This document shows, one piece after another, positions 26,393 through 34,262 of a stretch of 46,093 nt of DNA. Source of the DNA: Spirochaetaceae bacterium (lineage in GTDB: Bacteria; Spirochaetota; Spirochaetia; DSM-27196; PXBQ01). The notes under the pieces are model-generated. The model saw only the letters and a list, made by a program, of their open reading frames with translations. It made no database searches and was not told where the DNA came from. The stretch lies in contig REEC01000155.1 in assembly GCA_007695285.1 (NCBI GenBank), positions 1 through 46,093 of the forward strand. Reading direction: 5' to 3'. Both the position numbers and the translations under genes were made by a program. How positions within the stretch are numbered: the stretch's first letter is position 1; each line of letters starts with the position of its first letter.

Positions 26393-27957
26393 ACAACCGC
26401 ATCCAGGCACCCGGGCCGCGACTCGTCGGGTTCGGGGACGTCCTCCGGTTTCATCCCGGCCATCAAGAACCCGATGGTGCGAACGTCGGCCTCATGACGG
26501 TCAAAGATCCCCATGATTTGTCCCTCGTACATCACCGCGATGCGGTCGGAGAGGTCGAATAACTCATCGAGGTCTTCAGAGATCAACAGGACGGCGGTCC
26601 CGTCGTCGCGTTGGTTCAAGAGTTGCTGACGAATATACTCTGAGGCTCCGATGTCCACTCCCCTCGTCGGCTGGCTAGCGATCAAGGCGTTTGGCCGGCG
26701 CGACAACTCCCGGGCCATGATCAGTTTCTGAATGTTGCCTCCCGAGAGGTTGCGGATCGGGGTGTCCAGATTTGGTGTCTTGACCTTGAAGTCGGAGACA
26801 AGGTTCCGGGCGTGTTCGGCCATCTTTTTGAACCGCAGGAAGATACCGGTACGGAAGGCCTTGTCGGCATGATCGTGCAGAAAGACGTTTTCCTGCACCG
26901 AGAAATCCCTGATTGCGCCGTCGAGCATGCGTTCCTCGGGGATGATCGCCATCCCGCTGTTTATGCGCCGGTTGAGCTTCCAGCCCGAAAGATCCTGACC
27001 ATCGAGCAGGATCCCTCCCGAGGCCACCGGCCGAACCCCAATGAGCGCTTCGGCGAGCTCGCGTTGCCCGTTTCCGGCAACACCGGCTATCCCGAGGATT
27101 TCGCCGCTGTGCACGGCGAGCGAGACGCCGGAGACTGTCTGGGTCCCACGGTCTCCGGCGACGCACAGGTTCACGATCTGCAGACGAACGGGCCCGGCGT
27201 GCGAATCGCGCGAGGTGAGCGCTTTCAGCTCTCTACCGACCATCATTTTGACCAGCGACTCGCGACTCATGCCGTCCGACGAGCAGGTGCCCATGCAGTG
27301 GCCATCGCGAAGGACGGTGATGCGATCGCTCAGGGCAGTGACCTCGTGGAGTTTATGCGAGATGAACACAAGTCCATGCCCTTCGGCTACCATCTTTTTG
27401 AGCACGACGAATAGATCATCAACCTCTTGAGGGGTCAACACCGCTGTCGGCTCGTCAAGAATGATAATCTGCGCTCCGCGGTACAGGGCTTTTATGATCT
27501 CGACGCGCTGCTGCTCGCCGACCGAGAGGTGGGCCACCAGATCATCGGGGTTCACTTTGAGGCCGTAGGCCGCAGAGAGCTCGCGTACCTTCCGCGATAC
27601 GACATCGAGATCGAGCAGGAATCCGCGACTGGATTTCTGACCGAGCGCGACGTTCTGCGCCACGGTCATCGTCGGAACCAACATGAAGTGCTGGTGGATC
27701 ATGCCGATGCCGGCCTTCAGCGCGTCGGCGGGCGACCGAAACTCGACCTGGGTCCCGTCAATGGCGATCTGACCGCTCTCGGGACGAAGCATCCCGTAGA
27801 GGATTTTCATCAAGGTACTTTTCCCGGCCCCATTCTCGCCGAGCAGGGCGTGCACCTCACCGGCTCTCACATCGAAATCGATCTGATTGCAGGCTTTCAC
27901 GCCTGGGAACGTTTTGACGATACCATTCATGGTTACCTGAGAAATTGTTCCGCCCAT
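26389..27957 (-). CDS. ATPase of BMP-type purine/nucleoside ABC importer (two nucleotide-binding domains)
   Basis: A 522-residue double ABC protein. I chose the ATG at 27957, preceded by AGGAGG; the frame extends upstream to 27987 without a ribosome site. The first domain has GENGAGKSTLMKIL, LSVGEQQR and IIILDEPTAVLTP. The second is degenerate at Walker A (IAGVAGNGQRE) but keeps LSGGNIQKL, as usual for the RbsA/NupO type. It powers uptake by the two permeases encoded upstream. The stop overlaps the start of the XdhD-like gene, so importer and catabolic genes are directly joined. Confidence 0.92.
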   Translation of the reverse strand: MGGTISQVTMNGIVKTFPGVKACNQIDFDVRAGEVHALLGENGAGKSTLMKILYGMLRPESGQIAIDGTQVEFRSPADALKAGIGMIHQHFMLVPTMTVAQNVALGQKSSRGFLLDLDVVSRKVRELSAAYGLKVNPDDLVAHLSVGEQQRVEIIKALYRGAQIIILDEPTAVLTPQEVDDLFVVLKKMVAEGHGLVFISHKLHEVTALSDRITVLRDGHCMGTCSSDGMSRESLVKMMVGRELKALTSRDSHAGPVRLQIVNLCVAGDRGTQTVSGVSLAVHSGEILGIAGVAGNGQRELAEALIGVRPVASGGILLDGQDLSGWKLNRRINSGMAIIPEERMLDGAIRDFSVQENVFLHDHADKAFRTGIFLRFKKMAEHARNLVSDFKVKTPNLDTPIRNLSGGNIQKLIMARELSRRPNALIASQPTRGVDIGASEYIRQQLLNQRDDGTAVLLISEDLDELFDLSDRIAVMYEGQIMGIFDRHEADVRTIGFLMAGMKPEDVPEPDESRPGCLDAVV

Positions 27958-28046
27958 GAAAACCTCCTGACAAAGAAAGCCGCCCACAGCGACTCGCCCA
28001 AGGGCATCGAACCGATCGCTGCGGACGGCAATAGAATGCTCGAACG

Positions 28047-29051
28047 TTAAGGAAGCGCCCGGATGGAACCGGTCTTGATGCCTTCAATGGCGGCCTCGGC
28101 TGCAGCCTTGGCTTCAGCCGGAATGCTGATCGCCGGATTGAAAGCCATCTTCAGCCCGTCATTGGCAAAAGTTAAGACGTAGGACTGACCGCCAAGGGTT
28201 CCCGCCTCGTGGTTGGCGATGATCTCACGGACCATGCCGGTCCAGTCGTAGATCTGCGACGCCACAACCAACTCCGGCGCGAGATCGGTTTGATCGGCCT
28301 GCGTACCGAACCAGTATACGTTCCCGGCTTCGCGTGCCATGCCAACCGATCCGACCACCGACTGCGATGACCCGGTTAGCGAGTCCGCCCCATTCGAGAT
28401 GTGCGTTCGGGCGGCGGCGGTCATCAGCGCGACGTCCGAAAAGCTGCCGGTCCAGGTCTTGCTGACGGAAGTGTTGCGACCGGTCGACTCGACGCCGGCA
28501 ACGAATCCGTCGATGTACGTTTTTGCATCGCCGACCTCGATCGGGCCTGTCACACCGACCCGACCGCTGCGCGTCATGTGCGCGGCCAGAATTCCATTTA
28601 CGTACCCACCCTGTTCGGCAGCGGCGGTGTAGGCGTACACGTTGGGCATTCCAAACGTGTTAACGTCGGTTCCCCACGCAAACACGGTCTCCGGAAAGTC
28701 CGGTGCAATGTCTTGAACCGACGAGCCGTACTGCGAGCCGTGGGCAAACACGATGTCAAACCCCTGCCCGGCGTAGTCTCTGATGGCCCCTGCGGCATCC
28801 GGAACGTTGAACATGTTTTCGGAGTACACTAACTCCAGGGCCGAAGCGCCGCCCATTTCCGTTTGGACCGCCACCAGGGCCGTCCACATCGACTGGCTAA
28901 ACGCCATGTCATTGGTCGAACTCGGCATCACGACGGCGATCCGCAACGGACGATCGCCGGTCTGGGCGGTTTCCCGAGAAGGGGCGGCGAGCACGGCTGT
29001 CGCCGCAATCATGGTCAAGAAAAGAACTGTGAGCATCCTAGTGATCTTCAT
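28047..29051 (-). CDS. BMP-family periplasmic binding protein
   Basis: A 334-residue protein with a signal peptide (MKITRMLTVLFLTMIAATAVLA-type core, cleavage near AVLA-AP). The mature part has the Bmp/PnrA pattern: LRIAVVMPSS, GQGFDIVFAHGS, FAWGTDVNTFG, and QGGYVNGILAAHMT. Family members bind nucleosides or purines (PnrA in Treponema) or other small ligands. There is no Cys at the cleavage site, so it is not an obvious lipoprotein, unlike many relatives. The start has GGGAGATCTAGG just upstream. Ligands suggested by context are urate, xanthine or purine nucleosides. Confidence 0.9.
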   Translation of the reverse strand: MKITRMLTVLFLTMIAATAVLAAPSRETAQTGDRPLRIAVVMPSSTNDMAFSQSMWTALVAVQTEMGGASALELVYSENMFNVPDAAGAIRDYAGQGFDIVFAHGSQYGSSVQDIAPDFPETVFAWGTDVNTFGMPNVYAYTAAAEQGGYVNGILAAHMTRSGRVGVTGPIEVGDAKTYIDGFVAGVESTGRNTSVSKTWTGSFSDVALMTAAARTHISNGADSLTGSSQSVVGSVGMAREAGNVYWFGTQADQTDLAPELVVASQIYDWTGMVREIIANHEAGTLGGQSYVLTFANDGLKMAFNPAISIPAEAKAAAEAAIEGIKTGSIRALP

Positions 29052-29073
29052 CCTAGATCTCCCTTTTTGAGCT

Positions 29074-29113
29074 GCCGGACTATCCGGCTATTGAACGAGG
29101 GATCAACGATCCC
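29074..29113 (-). other. Two short hairpins in the leader of the BMP binding-protein gene
   Basis: GCCGGA/TCCGGC (29074-29079 with 29083-29088) and GGGATC/GATCCC (29099-29104 with 29108-29113) each have a 6-bp perfect stem and 3-base loop, 10 bases apart. They lie in the 86-base gap between the permease stop and the binding-protein start and could stabilise the downstream message, since binding proteins are usually needed in excess. Confidence 0.4.
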
Positions 29114-29137
29114 ATTCAGACGACATTTTGACGACCA

Positions 29138-30070
29138 CTAGTTTTCCCCGCGGAAGAACTGCTTGTTCAGCGCGGCCGGCTGTTTACCGCGGTTGACGCT
29201 GATCGTCAGTACGACGATCGTTAAGACGTACGGAAGCATGACCGCCAAACTGGAAGGGATGTCGACCCCCAGTACCTGGAGCCACAGCTGCGCCGAGTTG
29301 GCAAAGCTGAACAGCAAGGCACCACCCATCACTCCGATCGGACTCCAACCGCCAAAGTACACCAGGGCGACGGCGATAAACCCTTGACCGGCAGTCAGGT
29401 TGTCTTGAAACAGATTGGCAATCGATATAGATAAAGCAGCGCCGGCGACGCCGGCGAGTACGCCGCCGATGCAAACGCTGAGATACCGAATCCGGTTAAC
29501 GTTGATTCCGACGGAGTCCGCGGCGTTGGGATTCTGGCCCACGGCCTTGATCTTAAGCCCAAGCGTGGTGCGTTCAAGCACGAACCACGAAATCGGCACC
29601 AGTAAGAAGGCCCCGTATACCAGCAAACTGTTGTTAAAGAAGATCGCGCCGATGAACGGAATGTCACCGAGCAGCGGAATCTTGACCGGTCGGAAGCCGG
29701 AGACGGTTCGGACGGTGCCGACGAGGACCTTGAACAACAAACTCGATAGACCTAACCCGAGCATCTGCAGTCCGATTCCGCTGATGCCCTGTTGAGCCTT
29801 GAACGTGACGCTGACGACCGACATCAGAAGCCCCATCAGAAGGCCGACTATCATCGCGATCAGCAAGCCAAGCCAGATGCTACCGGTCATGTACACGGCG
29901 TAAAAAGCGAAGAAGGCGCTCAACAGCATAATGCCGTCAACGCCAAGATTAACGACGCCGGAGAGCTGCGAGAAGGTCTCGCCAAGCGCCGCGTACAGGA
30001 ACGGGGTCGCCAGACTGAGCATCGTGTGGAGGATGCCGGATATCACTCCAACAGAGAATACGTCACGCAT
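29138..30070 (-). CDS. BMP-type ABC importer permease (second, NupQ-like)
   Basis: A 310-residue membrane protein of the branched-chain/nucleoside permease family (BPD_transp_2). About nine hydrophobic helices are visible; the family segment is GETFSQLSGVVNLGVDGIMLL near the N terminus, and GQNPNAADSVGINVNRIRYLS is the cytoplasmic loop that contacts the ATPase. It follows the other permease after 2 bases and pairs with it as a heterodimer. Homologues in Bacillus (NupQ) import nucleosides. It is in the first part of the purine operon. Confidence 0.9.
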   Translation of the reverse strand: MRDVFSVGVISGILHTMLSLATPFLYAALGETFSQLSGVVNLGVDGIMLLSAFFAFYAVYMTGSIWLGLLIAMIVGLLMGLLMSVVSVTFKAQQGISGIGLQMLGLGLSSLLFKVLVGTVRTVSGFRPVKIPLLGDIPFIGAIFFNNSLLVYGAFLLVPISWFVLERTTLGLKIKAVGQNPNAADSVGINVNRIRYLSVCIGGVLAGVAGAALSISIANLFQDNLTAGQGFIAVALVYFGGWSPIGVMGGALLFSFANSAQLWLQVLGVDIPSSLAVMLPYVLTIVVLTISVNRGKQPAALNKQFFRGEN

Positions 30071-30072
30071 CG

Positions 30073-31182
30073 TCAGCCTTCCTTTAGAACCGTCGTCAAA
30101 GTGATCCGGCGTTTTTTGATTATTTGCTGAATGCCCAGTGAAGCACCCGAGACGAACAGCACGACCAAACCCAGAATCGCTTGAATCAGCGCCGACGGCA
30201 CCTGCATGGACCGCTGCATGGTGTTTGAACCAACCAATAAACCGCCGAACAGGACCGAGGCCGGGATCAAGCCCAAGGGGTGCAGGCTGCCCAAAAGAGC
30301 GGCCACGATTCCGGTGAACCCGTAACCGCCGGAAAACCCTTCCAGTATGCGACGATGGACACCGAGTACCTCGATGATTCCGGCCATACCGGCCAAACCG
30401 CCTGCCAGGGTCATCGATAAAGCCTGGTTAAACGGCACATTGATCGCCGAATACCGCGAGGCGTTGGGATTCAAACCCACAGCCCGGATTTCGTAGCCGA
30501 TCGTCGTTCGCCACAAAAAGACGTAGACGGCAACCGCCAGTGCTAGGGCTACGTACACCCCGGCGTGTAACAGAGTTCGGGGAACGATGCGCGGGAGCCA
30601 CGCGTTGGCCGGTAACCGCGCCGTCTGGGCCAAAAAAGTCCCGGCACTGACGCCTTCAGGATCCATCATCGGGCCTTGAAGCAAAAAATTCATAAACTGC
30701 AACGCGATCGAGTTCATCATGATGGTGCTGAGAATCTCGTTGACCCGGAACCTGGCCTTCAAGATGCCGGGGATGAAGCCCCAGAACGCTCCGGCCATGA
30801 AACCCGCCAGTAAGCCGAGTGGAACGAGCAACCAACCCGGAACACCGGGCAGAGCGAGGGCGATCGAGGTGCCGGCGAGCGCCCCCATGATTATCTGCCC
30901 CTCACCTCCGACGTTGATGACGCTCGCCTTAAACGCGATACAGATACCCAATCCAACCAGAAGTAGCGGCGTGGCCTTCACCAGGCTCTGATAGAGGCCA
31001 CCGAGTGTCCCGAAAGCCCCGTAGAACATCGATGCGTAGGCACGGACGGGGTTCACGCCCAGGATAATCAGCACGACTGCGCTGACCATCAAGGCGGCGA
31101 TCACTCCGAGAAATGGAAAAGTTGCTTTTAAGCCGAACTCAAACCACCTGTCGTTTGAAAGCGTAACTCGTTTGTTGACCAT
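30073..31182 (-). CDS. BMP-type ABC importer permease (first, NupP-like), first gene of the purine operon
   Basis: A 369-residue permease starting at the ATG at 31182 (AAAGAAAG upstream); a start at 31218 would add 12 residues without a better ribosome site. It is hydrophobic throughout, with the family loop INVGGEGQIIMGALAG near residue 100 and VGLNPNASRYSAINV further on. NupP-type permeases are longer than NupQ, as seen here. It starts the tightly spaced minus-strand run that ends at ygeW. A matching promoter (31313-31341) lies about 130 bases upstream. Confidence 0.9.
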   Translation of the reverse strand: MVNKRVTLSNDRWFEFGLKATFPFLGVIAALMVSAVVLIILGVNPVRAYASMFYGAFGTLGGLYQSLVKATPLLLVGLGICIAFKASVINVGGEGQIIMGALAGTSIALALPGVPGWLLVPLGLLAGFMAGAFWGFIPGILKARFRVNEILSTIMMNSIALQFMNFLLQGPMMDPEGVSAGTFLAQTARLPANAWLPRIVPRTLLHAGVYVALALAVAVYVFLWRTTIGYEIRAVGLNPNASRYSAINVPFNQALSMTLAGGLAGMAGIIEVLGVHRRILEGFSGGYGFTGIVAALLGSLHPLGLIPASVLFGGLLVGSNTMQRSMQVPSALIQAILGLVVLFVSGASLGIQQIIKKRRITLTTVLKEG

Positions 31183-31308
31183 CTTTCTTTGTTGACACCT
31201 TATGGCCGTACAGCGCACGCGACCGGGCTAGAGACTACGCGAGCAGCACGGGACTTTGACCTTCGAGCCCGATTCGAGAAATCTAATTGTTTGGGCAGCT
31301 TGACTTCG

Positions 31309-31360
31309 CACGATTCTAGACCCGGGTTGCTCCGGCGTCAACTGCCGATAACACGATTCT
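31309..31360 (-). promoter_or_regulatory. Candidate promoter of the purine operon with a 9-bp direct repeat
   Basis: On the minus strand a -35 TTGACG (31336-31341) and a -10 TAGAAT (31313-31318) are separated by exactly 17 bases. A 9-bp sequence AGAATCGTG occurs twice in the same orientation, at 31352-31360 upstream of the -35 and at 31309-31317 overlapping the -10. The two copies are 43 bases apart, about four helical turns, so they could bind one regulator cooperatively. The resulting leader would be about 120 bases. I saw no known purine or xanthine riboswitch sequence in it. Confidence 0.5.
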
Positions 31361-31522
31361 CGCTTTTTTTTGAAGCGCTTTATCGCGCGTGAAGGAAGAA
31401 GCAAACTTCGTGCCATGAACATTGATCGCCTTGGTAGTGACTCGCAAATGTAAGCCAGGGAATTAGTTAGCGACGTCCGCAAATGCCGGCGAAGCACGGA
31501 CGCTACGTCTCGCGGCCGTGAA

Positions 31523-31568
31523 AACCTACGTTTCGGTATTTTTCTCGCAAATAAACTACGTGTAGGTT
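31523..31568 (+). other. Intergenic region between the purine operon and the sulfatase, with an inverted repeat
   Basis: The 502 bases from 31183 to 31684 hold no gene. Beside the operon promoter, they contain a 7-bp inverted repeat AACCTAC/GTAGGTT with a 32-base gap (31523-31529 and 31562-31568), a possible operator for the sulfatase gene. No good sigma-70 promoter was found for the sulfatase. Confidence 0.3.
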
Positions 31569-31634
31569 GAGAATCGGCGTGGCGGTTCGCCGGTGCCGTC
31601 ACTGCCGGCCCATATCCCCGGAGGAACAAGCGTT

Positions 31635-31676
31635 GTGCCTCCGATCAAAACCGAGGTACGATTGCGCTGGAGGCAC
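31635..31676 (+). promoter_or_regulatory. Hairpin that could hide the ribosome site of the sulfatase gene
   Basis: GTGCCTCC (31635-31642) pairs perfectly with GGAGGCAC (31669-31676), 8 bp with a 26-base loop. The right arm contains the Shine-Dalgarno GGAGG for the ATG at 31685. Folding would block ribosome binding, so the leader may control translation. Confidence 0.4.
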
Positions 31677-31684
31677 GAGAACGC

Positions 31685-33190
31685 ATGACGCCGAACATCA
31701 TCTACATCCTCGCCGACGACCTAGGTTACGGCGATCCGGGATGCAACAATCCGTCTTCGGCGATACCGACGCCGAACATCGATCGACTCGCCGCCGAGGG
31801 CATCCGCTTCACGAACGCGCATGCCGGTTCGAGCGTCTGCACACCGAGCCGCTATGCGGTGCTCACCGGCCGGTACGCGTGGCGCGGCCGCCTGAAGAAC
31901 GGGATCGTCTGGGAGTGGGACGCACCGCTCATCGAGGAGAATCGCCGCACAGTCGCGGGAATGCTGCGCGACAACGGCTACGCGACCGCGTGCATCGGAA
32001 AGTGGCACCTGGGGTGGGAATGGAAGCTGACCGACGGGTCGCGACCGAACGACCACGTCGCGTTCGGCGCGCGTCTGCTCAACGAACGACACGAGCTGGG
32101 TATGCGCGTCGATTACGGTGCGAGGATCGGAGGCGGTCCGGTCGACCGCGGCTTTGACAGCTACTTCGGCGTGGACGTCCCGAACTTTGCCCCGTACACC
32201 TGGTTCGAGAACGATCACCTGACGGAGATCCCGAGCGTGGAAAAGCCGGGACACCTCTACGGCAACCCGGGACTCGCCGTACCGGACTGGGAGCTCGAGC
32301 CGATGATACCGGAGTTCACCCGCCGCGCGGTCGAGTACATCGACTCGAGATCCACCTCCGGGGAGCCTTTCTTTCTCTACCTTCCGCTGACCTCGCCGCA
32401 CTCGCCGGTAGTCCCGAACGAGCAGTTCAAGGGTACGAGCGGCGCGGGTAACTATGGCGACTTCGTGTGCGAGGTCGACTGGGTTGTGGGAGAGGTGATG
32501 AAGGCGCTCGACCGTGCCGGGCTTGCCGAAAACACGCTGCTCGTCTTCACGAGTGACAACGGTCCGGAGCACCGGACGCCGGATGACATCGGCGCCTTCG
32601 AGCGCATCCGCGAGTACGGACATTCGAGCATGGGCGCCCTTCGCGGCATCAAGCGCGACGTCTGGGAGGGCGGACACCGCGTGCCGTTCGTCGCGCGCTG
32701 GCCCGCGGTGACACCGGCCGGCGCAGTCTGCGACGAGCTTCTGTCATTGAGCGATCTGGCCGCGACGTGCGCGGAGATCGTCGGGACACGCCTTGAAGCC
32801 GAGGAGGGGGAGGACAGCGTGAGCTTCCTGTCGATGCTGCAGGGCGCGGTCGCTACGCCGACGCGGAGCTTCGCCGTCCATCACAGTGCCGCGGGCGTCT
32901 TCGCCGTGCGCGCACGCGTGCCCGGCCGCGCCGGCGATTGGGTCCTCATCGATGCTCCCTCCGGCGGCGACTTCGAGGAGCCGGCGTGGTTCCGCGCCGA
33001 GCGCGGGTACGAGCCGCACGGCGAGCCTCGGGAGCTCTACAACCTCACCGACGACCCGACCGAACGGCGCAACCTGCACGCCGAGGAGCCGGAGATCGCG
33101 CGTGTGCTCTCAGCGATACTCGACCGCGCCAGGCGCGAGTCCGGAACAAGGGAGCCGTCGTCCTACCCGATCGGTGATCTCAGCGAGTAG
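31685..33190 (+). CDS. Cytoplasmic-type sulfatase (formylglycine-dependent)
   Basis: A 501-residue member of the arylsulfatase family. The active-site Cys52 is in VCTPSRYAVLTGR, the C-x-P-S-R form that is converted to formylglycine by a separate maturase (not in this window). Metal ligands are expected in ILADDLGYGD (Asp11, Asp12) and TSDNGPEH; IGKWHLGW is the usual second motif. The C-terminal ELYNLTDDPTERRNL stretch is typical of the family. There is no signal peptide, so it acts in the cytoplasm unless exported otherwise. The ATG at 31685 has GGAGG 11 bases upstream. The substrate is unknown; a carbohydrate sulfate is likely, since related loci are nearby. Confidence 0.9.
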   Translation: MTPNIIYILADDLGYGDPGCNNPSSAIPTPNIDRLAAEGIRFTNAHAGSSVCTPSRYAVLTGRYAWRGRLKNGIVWEWDAPLIEENRRTVAGMLRDNGYATACIGKWHLGWEWKLTDGSRPNDHVAFGARLLNERHELGMRVDYGARIGGGPVDRGFDSYFGVDVPNFAPYTWFENDHLTEIPSVEKPGHLYGNPGLAVPDWELEPMIPEFTRRAVEYIDSRSTSGEPFFLYLPLTSPHSPVVPNEQFKGTSGAGNYGDFVCEVDWVVGEVMKALDRAGLAENTLLVFTSDNGPEHRTPDDIGAFERIREYGHSSMGALRGIKRDVWEGGHRVPFVARWPAVTPAGAVCDELLSLSDLAATCAEIVGTRLEAEEGEDSVSFLSMLQGAVATPTRSFAVHHSAAGVFAVRARVPGRAGDWVLIDAPSGGDFEEPAWFRAERGYEPHGEPRELYNLTDDPTERRNLHAEEPEIARVLSAILDRARRESGTREPSSYPIGDLSE

Positions 33191-33278
33191 TCGCGGAGGC
33201 GCGCGGTCAGCCCCTTCCCTAGGTCCGTACCGACGGAGGACGAACTCCCGGCGCCGCTGATACTATCATGACACTCGA

Positions 33279-33312
33279 GATCCCTTCTTCGCGTTGCTTC
33301 AGAAAAGGGATC
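33279..33312. other. Hairpin between the sulfatase and the sulfatase remnant
   Basis: GATCCCTT (33279-33286) and AAGGGATC (33305-33312) form an 8-bp stem with an 18-base loop. There is no T-run after it, so a terminator role is doubtful. Confidence 0.3.
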
Positions 33313-33345
33313 GCGATGATCAGGATAAAAAGATAAGATGACGGG

Positions 33346-33735
33346 ATGCGACCACACGTACTGTTCATTACCTGCGATCAGCTGAGAGCCGATACACTCG
33401 GCTGTTACGGCAATACGGTCTGCCGCACACCGAACATCGACGCGCTCTCCGCCTCCGGAACCCGGTTCACCGAGTGCCATACCGCCTATCCCGTCTGCGC
33501 TCCCAATCGCGCGGCGCTCGCCACCGGCCGCTATCCGTCGTTGAACGGTGTCGCCGAGAACGGCATCGCGCTGCCGAACGACGAGCTCTACGACCTGACC
33601 GCGGACCCCGAGTGCTTCGTCAATCTCTGGGACGAGCCTTCAGCGGTTGATCTGAAGAGAAACGCAACCGACAGGTTGCTCGCTCTGATGGCTGAGAATC
33701 GGGATCCGAGGCACGAGAGGGTGGGAGCTTGTTGA
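33346..33735 (+). pseudogene. Internally deleted sulfatase
   Basis: The 129-residue frame joins a sulfatase N terminus directly to a sulfatase C terminus. Residues 1-78 have HVLFITCDQLRADTLGCYG, TPNIDALSASGTRF and the active-site region PVCAPNRAALATGR (Cys51; here C-A-P-N-R instead of C-x-P-S-R). From about residue 81 the sequence is LYDLTADPECFVNLWDEP, the terminal motif found some 350 residues later in full sulfatases. The frame is kept, so an in-frame deletion is likely. The metal-binding TSDNG and K/H motifs are missing and the product cannot be a working sulfatase. It follows the intact sulfatase gene by 155 bases but is not a simple duplicate of it. Confidence 0.8.
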
Positions 33736-33809
33736 GGCTGGGGGCGCTCATACGAGCGACACTCGAGCGCAGAGACACCGAACAAGGACGCAAACACGGA
33801 GTACAAAAC

Positions 33810-33974
33810 ATGCGGTTGACGGTTGATATTTTCGGGCTGATAGGTTTTTCGGTATCCGGGATTTTTTTCACTGCTTCGGCGATAAGAAGTGGTGATATCC
33901 TTGCGCTATTCGGCAGTGTGATCTGGCTGATATCGTGCCTGGGATGGATCGGCGCGCTGATTGCCAACCGTTGA
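33810..33974 (+). CDS. Small two-helix membrane protein
   Basis: A 54-residue protein from the ATG at 33810; the frame extends back to 33729 with a charged stretch that overlaps the sulfatase remnant and is unlikely to be translated. Two hydrophobic segments (VDIFGLIGFSVSGIFFTASAI and LALFGSVIWLISCLGWIGAL) are joined by a short RSGD turn. No clear ribosome site. Function unknown; I do not recognise it. Confidence 0.5.
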   Translation: MRLTVDIFGLIGFSVSGIFFTASAIRSGDILALFGSVIWLISCLGWIGALIANR

Positions 33975-34046
33975 TCCGCCTTTGAATGATCCCGAGTACG
34001 CACGACACCCCGCGACAAACTCCCGGCACTCCTGCATCGGGTCGGC

Positions 34047-34140
34047 AGAGCAATTCTAATTTCAGGAGGGGTGTGCCGGACCCCAACGCCGATTTCTGCA
34101 TTTTCGTGTCGAAACGACACAAAAAAGCCACGAAATCGGC
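34047..34140. repeat. Intergenic foldback with alternative stems, next to an IS-end-like sequence
   Basis: The 288 bases from 33975 to 34262 hold no gene. GCCGATTTC (34088-34096) pairs with GAAATCGGC (34132-34140), and inside it GTGTCG/CGACAC (34106-34111 and 34115-34120) form a hairpin. TTTCGTG (34102-34108) could instead pair with CACGAAA (34129-34135), so the stems compete. Just before this, around 34050, the sequence shares AGCAATTCTAA with the inverted repeat of the insertion sequence at 52-84, followed by a similar G-rich run. Confidence 0.4.
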
Positions 34141-34262
34141 TGCAATCTGAACTGACGCTATAGGCATAATTCAGCTGACACATTTGGTAAGTTTTTGATA
34201 CGATTGGCGGACCGGTAGCCGCGATAGTCCAAAAGAGACCTCGCGGCAGCGAAGGAGGTTTT

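Noticed and set aside
31183-31312. Purine or xanthine riboswitch in the operon leader
   Set aside because: I could not find the conserved purine-riboswitch core or an obvious multi-stem fold in the ~130-base leader; only the promoter and direct repeats stand out.
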